Assembly (NCBI RefSeq): GCF_000835495.1
Contig: NW_015622547.1
Location: 682,001-746,000 of the forward strand
Length of the DNA: 64,000 bases
Direction: 5' to 3'
Source of the DNA: Cladophialophora immunda
Taxonomy: Eukaryota; Ascomycota; Eurotiomycetes; Chaetothyriales; Herpotrichiellaceae
Made by a program: the position numbers and the translations under genes. Below are positions 1-10,543 of this stretch, one piece after another. Position 1 is the stretch's first letter, and the number at the start of each line of letters is the position of its first letter. The notes under the pieces were generated by a model that searched no databases, was not told the origin of the DNA, and saw nothing but the letters and a program-made list of their open reading frames with translations.

Positions 1-1086
1 GCCATCTTGCTGTGGACGGGGTTTGGGATCGACTACATTGTGGGGAGACAAGCTCCTGTGGCAATATGGTGGCGGCGAGGGAAGCTGTTCTGCTCTAGCA
101 TCTCCTCGGTCTTTCTGATTGCGCTGTCATTCGCCAGCGATGATGTCCATCATAAACTGCATCTCATCTTCACCAGCTTCCAGATCTGCTTCATGGCTCT
201 GGCCAAGACATGTGATTGGAATCTCGTCCGAGCGATGAGAGAGAGGACACCCAATAACAGGTTCATTGAAAGGGTGAGGATTTGGAAGAGAATCGCCGTG
301 GTGGTTGCCATGCGTGAGTTCAAACGGAGTCCTTATTGGGTGCAAGAGACTGATAGACGACAACAGCTTCTGGGATCATGGCGATCATCGGCATCTATAG
401 CTGCACAGCCAAAGTGGAACAAGGGAAACTCATCTTCACTCCAGTCTGCTGGACACTGGTCAGCTTTGCGGCTCCGGCGGAGTGGACATTGTCGTGGTGC
501 TGGGTACGTGACCCCTCTGTTTCCTGACCCGAACCCAGCGTCAACCAATTCGTCATGCATGGACATACTTTGCAGAAATCTAGCGCTAATAGTTTTCTCC
601 CAGGTCATCTTCCTCGCGACAGTCGCGTACGACAACTACCATCTGGACTATACCGTCCGGCTCCTGCTGAACACGCCGCCTCCCCCACCGAAACGGAAAT
701 CCCACGGGCTCGCATTCTGGCGACGATGGAGCGAAAAGGATCCCGCTTTCGGCGTGGACATGGACGACTGGGGTGAGAGGCAAGGCTTGACCAACGCGGC
801 TGCACCGACTTCGAATGAGAGGGGCGGTGTCAGCCCGCCACAGATCCAGATCCAACGGTTTAGTGAGGGGCAGCAGCACCAACAACAGCAGCAGCGGAAG
901 CGTGGGAGATCGGGCTCCATGACAGGCAGCTTCAGGGAAGAACTTGACGAGGAGGACATTGCCGGAATATCGCATGACGGCAGTGTAACTCCCGGGTGGG
1001 CACCGGCGACGATGCCGCGGTCTGTGTTCGAAGGGAGCGGGTATCAGCAGGTCAGGAGTTCACCACCTCACACTGGAGAAGCCTGA
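1..1086 (+). CDS. Membrane protein of unknown function, 5' end outside the window
   Basis: The reading frame is already open at base 1, so the start lies to the left. I read three exons: up to 313, 367-503 and 604-1086, ending in TGA. The introns (314-366, GTGAGT donor; 504-603, GTACGT donor) shift between frames and restore a continuous protein. The encoded part has several hydrophobic stretches that look like membrane helices, for instance SIFLIALSF-like and VIFLATVAY-like segments, one of them directly after the second intron. The C-terminal third (from about base 690) is hydrophilic and of low complexity: a proline run, Q-rich HQQQQQR and many charged residues. This is typical of a cytoplasmic tail. 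I do not recognise the family; a fungal multi-helix membrane protein is the most I can say. The exon model is fairly secure, the function unknown. Confidence 0.6.
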   Translation, partial: AILLWTGFGIDYIVGRQAPVAIWWRRGKLFCSSISSVFLIALSFASDDVHHKLHLIFTSFQICFMALAKTCDWNLVRAMRERTPNNRFIERVRIWKRIAVVVAMREFKRSPYWVQETDRRQQLLGSWRSSASIAAQPKWNKGNSSSLQSAGHWSALRLRRSGHCRGAGYVTPLFPDPNPASTNSSCMDILCRNLALIVFSQVIFLATVAYDNYHLDYTVRLLLNTPPPPPKRKSHGLAFWRRWSEKDPAFGVDMDDWGERQGLTNAAAPTSNERGGVSPPQIQIQRFSEGQQHQQQQQRKRGRSGSMTGSFREELDEEDIAGISHDGSVTPGWAPATMPRSVFEGSGYQQVRSSPPHTGEA

Positions 1087-1799
1087 ACCGTGGCATAGTG
1101 GGTGGGAGGTGCGCGCTATGCGGCTCCAGCACGCGTAAAGAACAAGCTCTCCAGGGCCATGCTTGTTGTTCCCCCCGTGAAATGTATTATGTGTATATGT
1201 ACTCGAGTCAGCTGCGCCCGAACCCCTTTAGTATACCTACCTAATAGCTTACATCCAGGGATTTCAGAACGAATTCGACACTATTTTCTCCCGCTGGCTA
1301 GTCCATATTACGCTCGTATTCTCATGCGTCATGACAGCGCATCAGCTTGCCTGGCGTTAAATCCTCAGCCGCTCGACGCAGCCTAACTCCAAGGAGCAGC
1401 CCAACCTGTTCCGCGATAGGCTGTGGAATTTGGACTTTGTATACCATCGTCGCCGAACCAACCGTCTACAGGGGAACAACGTCAGAACTCGCGGCCGTAA
1501 ACCAGTCGACGTGCCTTGCTGACTACCTAGGTATGTTTGTACGGGCTGATAGGTATGCACGTCGTCCAAGGCCGCCCACGAGCTGAGATGCATGCTGGTC
1601 AGTGGTCGTGCATAACTTCACCACGTTCGGGCACTGTCATGACTATGTCTTATATAGACCTTGATTCCTTCCTTAACTGTGCCTTGTCCAGCTCTTGTCA
1701 AAATAGCCCGAACCTACTGCGATCAACTCATCGCCGTCTTCAAACACATACCGAGTACATACATCCGACGGTCAACTCTGCCTCCCGCCACGTTCAAGC
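1087..1799. other. Intergenic region without a supported gene
   Basis: This 0.7 kb lies between the end of the membrane-protein gene and the start of the small secreted protein. Short open frames occur on both strands, but none has a recognisable domain or convincing splice structure. The part just before 1800 (about 1670-1799) is pyrimidine-rich and is probably the promoter and leader of the secreted-protein gene. Confidence 0.5.
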
Positions 1800-2207
1800 A
1801 TGCGTCTCATTGCCCTCCTCACTGTTGTCTTTACGACGGCGAGCCTCGCGCAAGCGTCCTGCAAGACCCGCAACGACTGTCCAGGCGACCAAGTCTGTTC
1901 CCGTACGTGCCCTCTCTTGCTCCTCTCTCATCACCCGTCACCCCGTTTCCTTGCTCTCAGCCGCACCAGGATCAGCATCCTTGATTCTTCGCGATATACT
2001 CTGTCTCCTCCTTGCCCAAAAACTAACACTCCCCGGCTTTGTTCCACAGAATGCCCCGCGCAGGAAGAACTCGAGTTTGCCTGCGTCGAGCCCTCCGCCG
2101 CAATCTGTGCCGGCAGGGGAAACTGTGAAGGCGGCGGATCCTGCGACGTCTGTGGGAACCCGGGGGATTTCTCGAGATTGACCCCGTGCTCTGGGATTGA
2201 ATTGTAG
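1800..2207 (+). CDS. Small secreted cysteine-rich protein (86 aa)
   Basis: Two exons, 1800-1902 and 2050-2207, are joined over a 147-nt intron with a GTACGT donor and CACAG acceptor; the split codon becomes CAA (Gln35). The product has a classic signal peptide: Met-Arg, a hydrophobic core to about residue 17, and an AQA-S cleavage site near residue 19-20. The mature part is about 66 residues with ten cysteines (21, 27, 33, 36, 46, 54, 60, 66, 69, 81), enough for five disulfides, and is acidic overall. Size, secretion and cysteine density match the broad class of fungal small secreted proteins and candidate effectors; I recognise no named family. The intron has no in-frame stop, so an unspliced message would give a 135-residue form. 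The start is the first ATG and sits directly before the signal peptide. Function is not predicted. Confidence 0.7.
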   Translation: MRLIALLTVVFTTASLAQASCKTRNDCPGDQVCSRTCPLLLLSHHPSPRFLALSRTRISILDSSRYTLSPPCPKTNTPRLCSTECPAQEELEFACVEPSAAICAGRGNCEGGGSCDVCGNPGDFSRLTPCSGIEL

Positions 2208-2515
2208 AAACGGAGACGTTTAGGGGGCTAGAGTGAGGCGACAATCGTTAGTTGTCACCGGGAGGTATTGAGGTAGTGCGATATTGTTACGAAGAAAGTG
2301 TGTCCCGAAAATGTAGAGTATGCCGCGGTGAAGGTAGTTGCAAAACGCAGTACCACTAACGGACCATGTCTATTCTATCCACGACTGAGTCTCTCAGCGG
2401 GCTGGAGCAAGCCTCGTCGCGGCCGGTTCATGGAGACAGAAGATGGTGGATGGAAGAATGGAATTTCATGAAACCCGCTCCCCTCTAAGACTGTCCCTAG
2501 CCTCCTTTAAAGCAG
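2208..2515. other. Intergenic, convergent 3' ends
   Basis: About 300 bp between two genes that converge on it, so it should hold both 3' untranslated regions and polyadenylation signals. I see no gene or repeat in it. Confidence 0.5.
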
Positions 2516-3529
2516 TCATTTGTCTGCGAGTCCACCTTCTTTGAGCCTCAACCTGGCCAAGTCAGCCGGTGTGGTCGGTTTCCTGCCCAACAACCACTCC
2601 AAGATGCCCGGGTTCCCTAGCAAACCCCTACTGTTGTAGTAGAGCAGCATGCGCTCGGGCGCGTCTCGGAACGCCTGGTCCACGTCGCCATCACCCCAGG
2701 TTATCTGGACGAACATGTCGGCGGCCTGCTCAAAGGGGATGCGCTTGACGTCGAAGCGCTTGCCGAGCACGGCGCCGATGGAGTCGACGTATTCGACCGT
2801 GGTCATGGGCAGGGTGCTCACGAGCTGGTACGTGGCGAAGAAGTGGCGTTCGCGCTCGCGCACGACCTTGACCGCGACCTCGGCGTGGTCGCGCACGGCC
2901 GGGTTGAACGGCGCCATGAATGTGCCCGTGGAGGACGACGAGTCCCTCTGGCTCAGCAGCTGGCCGATGAAGTTGTCCATGAAAGTGCTGGGCTGTAGGA
3001 TCGTGTACGACAACCCGGATTCCGTGAGGTACTCTTCGATCTGCCGCTTCTGGTCGTGGTGCAGCAGCTTGCTAGCCTCCGGGTGAAGGGCGGAGCTGAA
3101 GACGAAGTGGACGAAGCTGAACTTGGACGGTGAGCTTAAGCTCGAATCCGCCACTCTGTTACCCTGCTGCTGCTGCTGCTGCTGCTGCTGGTGTCGATGA
3201 GACTCCTCCGTCACGGCGGCGTCGATCATATTCATGCCCATCGTGATTTCATACGGATGAAAGGGTGGCCCGACGTAGAAGACGGTGGTGGCGCCGTCAA
3301 CGACCGCTGCGCATTCCTGAGGGACCTGAAGGTTCGCCCGCACGACCTGGGCATCGGGATACTGCTCCATGAGCCGCGCGCGCGACTTCTCTGAGTTGAC
3401 CACCAGACGGAGTGCAGGACGTGGTGATGCTGGCGATGGCGTCTGATACAGAAGGGGGATGATCTGGCTGCATTGCCTGCCGCTGGCGCATGTGAGGACA
3501 ATGAGCTCCGACCCGGTGGCGGATGCCAT
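2516..3529 (-). CDS. NmrA-like NAD(P)-binding protein (337 aa)
   Basis: A single-exon gene. The N-terminus is a Rossmann beta-alpha-beta unit (residues about 8-30), but the glycine motif reads TCASGRQCSQ, a weakened form of GxxGxxG as often seen in NmrA/HSCARG-type redox sensors. The middle (about 120-200) has the family signature: FVFSSALHPEASK, then a KRQIEEYLTESGLSYTILQP block followed by FMDNF. NmrA-like proteins are atypical short-chain dehydrogenases that bind NAD(P) and usually regulate transcription factors or act as atypical reductases. A surface loop carries nine glutamines, all coded by CAG. The ATG at 3529 is the first in frame and precedes the first beta strand. Substrate or partner cannot be told from the sequence. 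Confidence 0.8.
   Translation of the reverse strand: MASATGSELIVLTCASGRQCSQIIPLLYQTPSPASPRPALRLVVNSEKSRARLMEQYPDAQVVRANLQVPQECAAVVDGATTVFYVGPPFHPYEITMGMNMIDAAVTEESHRHQQQQQQQQQGNRVADSSLSSPSKFSFVHFVFSSALHPEASKLLHHDQKRQIEEYLTESGLSYTILQPSTFMDNFIGQLLSQRDSSSSTGTFMAPFNPAVRDHAEVAVKVVRERERHFFATYQLVSTLPMTTVEYVDSIGAVLGKRFDVKRIPFEQAADMFVQITWGDGDVDQAFRDAPERMLLYYNSRGLLGNPGILEWLLGRKPTTPADLARLRLKEGGLADK
3164..3190. repeat. (CTG)9 microsatellite inside the NmrA-like gene
   Basis: Nine perfect CTG units on the plus strand, read as nine CAG codons (polyglutamine) in the minus-strand NmrA-like gene. Because the tract is pure, its length is likely to vary between strains. Confidence 0.95.
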
Positions 3530-4052
3530 TCTTCTCCTAGATACCTACTGTAGTTACTTGGCGGATATCAATTGAAATAGTCGTAAGGGGGTGTGTAGTT
3601 GCCGAGACGGATAGTTGGTAGATAGCAACACATTCAGCCACTTGTACCAGATCAGGTATATATACAGTATCTTAGATGGCTCGATAGCATTGATAACTAA
3701 TATCTCGGCCCTTCGGCGACCGACGCGTCGATCATGTCGATCACACGTCCTTCCACTCTTAATAATGCACATATTCATCTTGGTGTGCGGACAATCAATT
3801 GGCCTGGCGGCGAATGCTATATACAGCCCATCTGTAAAGACTGGGAGGGATTCTACAAACAAAAAGAGAGAAAGGTTGGAGAATTGCATACAAGCGTCAC
3901 ATCCTGGAGGTTTGCCAGCTCCGACAAGGTCGAGTCAACAATGGCGGTACATCTCATATCGTAGACAGCCATCCACAGAAGAATCCGAAATCATCCAGCA
4001 ACATAAATGCACCTCAGCACAAGCGCAGTAGCTGGACGCCTATGTCATTCCA
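3530..4052. other. Intergenic region, promoter side of the NmrA-like gene
   Basis: About 520 bp between two minus-strand genes. It must contain the NmrA-like promoter and the bZIP 3' untranslated region. An open frame of 138 codons on the plus strand (3615-4031) has no domain and odd composition; I do not call it a gene. A TATATATAC-like stretch occurs near 3655-3665. Confidence 0.45.
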
Positions 4053-5764
4053 TCATGAGTACATTTCGTCAATCTCAGCCGTGTAATCCGTTCCTAGTTG
4101 GTCGTAGGTCTCTGGTTTCGTTGCAAAGATACTCGAGAGAGCATCCCGGAGCTCGAAATCTTCCATCACGGCCCCGAATCCATAACATCGGACCTTGCTT
4201 CGGATGGACTCAATCATACCCAAGACATCATCCCGCGTCAGCGTAGCATAGTTTCGATGGCCCTTGAGCGATTGTAAAGCCATGATGGGGGTCACTTGGC
4301 CACTGGGGATGGCGCTGCCCTTGAGTGTCTGGCTGAGATTGAGCAAGTTATTCAGTATCTGGACTGACTCGGCATCGGGCACTTTGTGCTCGTATGTTGG
4401 CACCAAACCGCCCTCTTGCGGGGGCACTCGTGCGATGTGGCTTGGAGGTGGGCACGTCGCCATCAAGGCATGTCCAGAAAACAACGCTTCCTCTTCGTTG
4501 TTGGGTGAATCCGCCGACCGCCTGACAAGATACTCCTCGTGATCACGACAAGTCTGCTCCAGCCTGAAAGCTTGTGGTCAGTCCCGACAACCTGAGGTAT
4601 GTGTGGCAGCATAGTCACTCACTTCAAGATGAAATCAATGCCCAATTGGGGGTCTCTCTCGAAAATGCCCGGCATATCGGGCGTGATTCCTTCTTCTTGT
4701 TTAATTCCGAGCTCTTGAATGTCCGGTCCTTGAGGCGAACTGGTGTAGTGAGTGGTTCCGGGTGAGTGACCTGATACGCTCATGGCGCCACCATTGAGGT
4801 ATGCTTGAGGGGAATAGCCGCTTGTCGCGGAAGCAGGTCCTGTCACAACAGTTCCATAACCCACCGATCTGCCACCGGATGGGGCGGTTAAAGCACTCAT
4901 TGACGGAGGGGTCATGGAGTTCTCCTCGCGCTTCGGTTTTAGCGCAAGCATAGCTTTCCGGTTCTCGAGTTCGTTTTCGAATGCGATTCCCCGAGATGTT
5001 AGAACCTCTCTCAACGCCAAAATCTCCCGTTGTTGATTCTCGATCAATAACTTTTGCTGCTGAATGGTTGTGTCTCGCGTATTTTGCTCAAAGATGAAAA
5101 CTTCACGCAGACGGGCGAGCTCCATTTCTAGGGCTTTGATATAGTTTTCTTTTCGTTCCCGGTGCGTTCTGACAAACCGTCGCCTTAGCAAATAGTTCAA
5201 GGGGCACAAAAAACCTCCGCGTACCTCTGAGCTTGACGATTGAGCTCCTGTCGTCGGGTTTGTGCTGGTTTACTGTCTGGTTTAGGACCTCTTCTCTTGG
5301 CAGGTTGCCCATCTAGCTGGGGTCAGTTCCGAACCGGAACATGTAAAGCCAGGGATGAATACCTCTGGTAATCCTCTTCTGCATCCCGCCAAATCCCTTC
5401 AGAAAGCCCATGTTCACGGTGCCGCCAGGGGTTTTTGCATCGCTGGGAACTCCATTGTCTGTCCTCGAGGTCTGATTAGTACTAGACTGGCAGGATTCGA
5501 GAAACCAAGATCAATCTCCTGTGGCAAATTCGAACATCATTTTGCGATCCTTGCATTTGACCAACTGAGTTGGTGGTGTAATGGCATATCAATCCCCAGC
5601 ATACTGGAGTAAAAGGCCATCCGACCATCTCAACAAGATATCCGCCCTCTCATAAATCTACAAATTGGGAAGGGAAGAAGCTGCAGCGACTCACGGTAGG
5701 ACGCACCAGGCGCATAATCTTGACCTGCCCAAGTCGATGGGTCCATGTCGGAAGGTTGTTGCAT
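4053..5764 (-). CDS. bZIP transcription factor, AP-1/Yap type (455 aa)
   Basis: Six exons, in order of transcription: 5764-5695, 5564-5536, 5486-5363, 5312-5225, 5168-4623, 4563-4053; phases agree at every junction. The basic region is split by the intron at 5169-5224. After splicing it reads NRQAQRTHRERK, with Asn99 and Arg107 in the N-x7-R spacing of bZIP proteins; the Q and A inside this motif are typical of the fungal AP-1-like group. A leucine-zipper coiled coil follows to about residue 160. The middle is Ser/Pro/Gly-rich and disordered. The C-terminal part holds FILKLEQTCRDHEEYL and a helical region, which looks conserved but whose role I do not know. Exons 4-6 are secure. Exon 2 (29 nt, weak GTTCGA donor) is my best fit and less certain. 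The target genes are unknown. Confidence 0.8.
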
Positions 5765-8700
5765 GTTAGGATGCACCCAAGCCGGGATGCGATGATATGA
5801 TAACAAATAAGCCTACTCGAGCGACCCCTCCTCGACAGTGCGCTAGATTATTTGATTTGCAATTCGCTAGGATAGAAAGTCGGGGTAAACACCTGGGCTC
5901 TGGGGTCCGATCGGAAAGAGGTCGGCCACAAAAGAGGCTCGGAATTGGAAGAAGCCGGTAACAGTCAGTCGAGGATGGGAGGCGCGGTTCTTGTTTTTGG
6001 GAGGGGCCACGCAATCGTTCAGGCCAGAATGGAAATTAGGAGGCAATGACGAAGAGATCGGTTTGGGAATCTGGCAGTTAGCATGTCGTTCTGAGACTAA
6101 TCATGAGACAAGATTGGAGTTGCGCCTCGAAAAGCCAATGTGGACGGTAGCAGAATCTGGATGGAGGGGTCGAGCGCGAGGTGATATTTTTATGGCGGGA
6201 CAAGATTGCTGATCGCGGTAGGGGAAATCTGTGCAACAATGCCGTCACAGGTTTCCTAGCGAGGGCGATTCGCAAGTCGACGACGGACTGATAGGAGTTG
6301 TAGTCAACGGACGGCAAGCAAAAGACGTGTTCGAAGGGTGTGAAAGGCGGAGAAAAAACAACGTTGAAAGCTGAAACTGAAGCGGCGTGATCGAGCAAAG
6401 GCGGAACCGGATGGTTGCGAAGCTCACACACCCTTGCCGTGATGGCGCAGCATTGAAATTCGAGACCGGAAGCACAGAAAGCGGAGGTCGCCAGAGGACA
6501 AAGGACCCTCACTTGGATGGCTCGTCCGCTGCTTTAGGTGAGGGATAGCGTAGGGTGGATGCTTTTTGAGCAAGAAACTGGTGATTCTGATGCGCTCGCA
6601 ATCAATTGGCTGGCAGAGTCGTGTAGCGTTGCGTGCAAAGTATACCTAGGCTGGAGGGTCTATATCGCCGCAACTGGGCCGTTGAAGCGGCGGATGCAGG
6701 CACAAAGGGTTGTAAAGGGGTCTTGAGTAGTGGCAGAAGTTCTCCTGCAGGGGCCCCAGCTCGTCTTTGTGCTGCACCTCGGAATACGGGGAGGGGGACA
6801 CCGGCGTTGCTTCAGATGACGACGCTTGACGATTGGCGAAAAGGAGGGTGATGGGTTGTCGGGGGGTTGGTTAGATGGTGGGATGTAGCGTTACACGATT
6901 GGGAAACAACGCAGGACGGACGCGAGCTGCGCAACCTGTGTCGCGATCGGATGCGCAGGTGGACTGAGATGAAGGCGATGAAGAGATGGACAGGTAGCTA
7001 TGTAGGTCGTAGGTCGGTGATCTGATCGATGGCTTTGGCAGAGGAGCGAGAGGAGAGGCAAACTTGTTCTTCCTTATCCTGTTCGTTTTCTCTGGTGGGG
7101 ATCAACTGTTCTGTCAGCAGCCGAAGCCAGTGAGAAGAGGCACAACTCACTCACCATCGTAGTCGCATCAAAATGTCACAAGCACAGCCACAGTGACAGT
7201 TGTATAAGCACTTGCAGCCTTGGGCAGAGCCAACAGCATCAGGCCATTCGTTCCTCCGGCAGTGCCCGGTGTCAGAATTCCACTGTTTTATGCGGGACGA
7301 GTTGGTGAGTCTAGGCCTGTGCACTGGAGGGCATTAAGCTACCTAGGCACAATACCGCCGGTGCTCGGCCAAGCGCCTAGTTAGTCAGGCTACCTAGAGA
7401 CCCACGCCGTATAGGCATCATTGCGTCAACGGCGCCCACTAAAGAGGGGCCCAAGAGGCTAGTCTTGCCCAACGCTCCAGGTAAAGAAGAGCCTTGCGAG
7501 CCTAGACGAGGCCCCGGGATAATCACTTAGCCCTAAAGCCGTAGCGGCAGCCGCATGTGGCCCATTGTGAGGCAAAAGTTCAGCAGGTATAACAGAAATC
7601 GGAACAGACCTTGAAGAGATGTCTTGTATTCTTCACATACCACGCCTGCCGGATCCGGTGACTTGTAGAGCTTGCAATACCTGACCAAGGGGAGTTACAG
7701 AGGTAGAAAGGTGGTTGAAGTGTTGGGCAGCGGTGCCGCGACTCAATCTCCAGCATTTGCACACAGCCGTCGACTCCCCCTGTGCCATCTCGTGAACCAG
7801 AATGCACTTACCAGCTGCTTCTTGCCTTCATCCGCTCATTTGGATTCATTTGCTCTCTCGATCGCCGCGTTCGCTGACTGTGAGCTCCTGTTCTCGACCG
7901 CATTCAAGTCGTTCTGCGAAAATCTTGTGCGGGAATCTTTTGCTCCTTGCTTTTGCTTCCGCGCTCTGTTGCACCAGCTTTGTTGTACAACATTTCTCGT
8001 CGTGATCCGCCTTGTCTAGCGAAAAGGACACTTCTTCCCTTAACTGCCGTCCTTGTGTGGCGCTGCCATCGTCTGATGCGAATAATTGCCAGAAAAGGAT
8101 GCGGCAACCATGATGTGCCATTATGTCTCTTGGGTAGATTGCCCTTGTCCGATCTAGCAACCGGCAGTCAAGTTTCAAGGACTTCGAGGCTCTTGGTTCC
8201 TTGCGAGATCGCATTTGACTTCAGGTGTGCCTTGAAGATGTGCGGCGAGGCGTAGAGCGCATTGGGACTCGTTCCTTGTGACTCTACCAAGCCAAGCGGA
8301 ACTCTGCTGTGTTGATGCCATGGAATTATATGCTTGTTGTTCGGTGACGCGATTCATCAAAGCAAATCCATCATTTGGTGAGAGAAGCATCTCCGGAATG
8401 GGCTGCTGATAACCTACAATAAGTACAGTACATGGTATTGACCAGCGATCTGCTACGCGAACAGGAAACGGTCCGGAGGACAGGTATAAATCGCCAACAG
8501 GAGGAGGGGCGACAGGCGGTGGAACACTGACTGATTCATGCACACAATTGCATCCCAACCTGATGGTATGCATCCCGCGTGTCCTCTTCAACCCAAGGGA
8601 TCTGATGATCGCCATGATTGGTGGGCTGGTACAGGCTGGGTCGACTGATTCTCGGTCCGCAGTCTTGATTTGGGGGGGAATTTGGAATTCCCATGCAGCC

Positions 8701-8941
8701 ACTGCTTCTCTGATCGATAAGCCAACGAAGACGCAACCTCACCAGCGCGTTGCTGCACCAACTCCATTCATTCACATTCGCGAATCAAGGACCGTGGATT
8801 GGCGCATTCCATCAGTGAAGCAGGATCTTGCACTACCATCTTGGGTAGTCGTTTGGCTTCTCTCACTTCTGACCCTTTCGCTTTGACACTCCTCCCCTTC
8901 CCTTGGCCAAACATGGGCAAAAGTCGAAAGTTGTTCTTACA
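5765..8941. other. Gene-poor 3.2-kb divergent intergenic region
   Basis: This lies between the 5' ends of the bZIP gene (minus) and the unknown gene at 8942 (plus). Open frames up to about 175 codons exist on both strands, but none shows a domain, a plausible exon chain or a signal sequence. The bZIP-proximal part (5765-7150) may be a long leader and promoter, common for fungal regulator genes. A cluster of CTAG tetranucleotides sits at 7311-7505. No transposon ORF or terminal repeat was found. Confidence 0.5.
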
Positions 8942-10543
8942 ATGGAGACGGCCGAGAACGAACTCCTAGTCCATGTCAGTGCTCCCAGCACCGCACAAGA
9001 TGACAGACGCTACATCTCTATCGCGCAATCCGTTCTGAACTTCGGGCCGGCTATAATCACAAGAGTTTCTGGCTTCTCGCCGCTCTCCGTTTCTGGGGAA
9101 GAGTTGGACGGCAATGATGAACCAGAAGCCCCCGTTAATACTAGGTTGGTGTCCAGTGTCTGCAGATCAGCGTAGTGTGACATTTGTCGGAATGACTCAG
9201 CGGTCCAGGACCCAGCGCATGGGTGTTCGTCGCGTGAGATTACCTTTGCATTGCTACAGGAAGGCTTACCATGAAATAGGAGATCCTTCTCGCGTCGACC
9301 AAGCCTGCCTCGCCCAAACACTGCTCCCGAACTGACCTCAAGCGGCGATCGGACCGGATTACCTCCAGCTGGAGCGGTTCGCAGGCGTGCCTCCGAGACT
9401 TCTATCAGCGACTCCTTTTCGGCCTATTGCAATCCGAATGGCAGAAGCGCTGATGTGGGCGCGCAAGGGGTCAAGAATATTTCTGCCTCTCTATCAGAAT
9501 CTCAGCCTTCAGTTGCCTCGACTGAACATCTTTTGGCTTCCACAAATACAGAGCGAAGACGAAAGAAGCCGCGGACGGAGATCGAGTCTTGCAATGTCGG
9601 AGTCGTCAACCGATCTGCACCCAGAGCTTCTGACGGCGATGAGACGGATTCTACAGAGTCCGCATCATCTTCTCAGCTGAGTGTCTACGGCACTTTGAGA
9701 GCGAGGGCACGCAAGCCTCAGCCAGCAGAAAGTCGCTGTGTGATCGATTTGACCAGCCCGGATCGCTGCGAACGCCCAGTCCATGTTGGTCCCGTCGCTC
9801 GCCAAGTGGAGTTGAACAGTCACCCATCGCCAGTCGCGCCGATTGCCAGTTACGCCGATTCTGCTCCACGTCTACAACAAGTCCACCATCAAATAAGACT
9901 CCTGCCTGCAGATGTCCGACCTCCGAATCCTCTTGGTGGGCAGTTGAGGTTTACGACGCATATTACCGAGACCTTGAAGAAGCTGACGAACGGGAAGGCA
10001 CCCTTGCTCAAGCATTTCCGGCCGGCAGTCGTGCACAGAGACGTTAAAGTTCTTGAGCGAGGACATTGGCAATTCTGGATCAAAACAGCGGCGGAGAGCA
10101 TCGTGAAAGAATCAAGACAACCTCCGCGGGCAACACTAAAGCTTTTAGGGTCCACCGCACGGAAGAAACGCAAAAAGGCTGTGGGCGAGGGGGATCTGAA
10201 GAACCCAAGTCATACACTGTGGACAGAGGAAGAATTTCTGCAGTTCTGGAAGAACATGACCTTAATCATTGAATCAGGCAAGGTGGGATGGGCGACACGC
10301 ATGACGAAGGAGTTGGAAGGTGATAGTCTTTGGAAGGTTAGGGTGTTCACATGGGGAGAGATGCTCGGGCATATTTGGATGTTGTTTTTGGTTCTTTCGG
10401 ATAGGCTGACGACGAAGGTACCTATGGAATGGATCTCTGGGGATGGGGCAGTGGTCGCTGCGATGTCAGAAGGCAAACATCAATCCGGGGTATGGATGAG
10501 AAAGGGGCCGGAGGGGGAGCGAGGGGTTTGGGGTTTAGCATAA
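8942..10543 (+). CDS. Unrecognised protein with SUMO-interaction-like motif (488 aa)
   Basis: Two exons, 8942-9144 and 9280-10543, are joined by an intron with a GTTGGT donor and ATAG acceptor; the frame closes (AG plus G) and the joined protein reads smoothly through RRSFSRRPSLPRPN. I recognise no named family. The first 280 residues are Ser/Arg/Pro-rich and probably disordered, with a basic cluster RRRKKPR (nuclear-signal-like) and CVIDLTSPD around residues 222-226, a good match to a SUMO-interacting motif. The C-terminal 200 residues look folded: LRFTTHITETLKKL, then WTEEEFLQFWKNM and a hydrophobic tryptophan-rich segment with EMLGHIWMLFLVL. Together this suggests a nuclear protein with one C-terminal helical domain. 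The start is the first ATG in the open frame. Confidence 0.6.

Noticed and set aside
3615..4031. 138-codon plus-strand frame
   Set aside because: No domain; it lies between two minus-strand genes where promoter and 3' sequence are expected.
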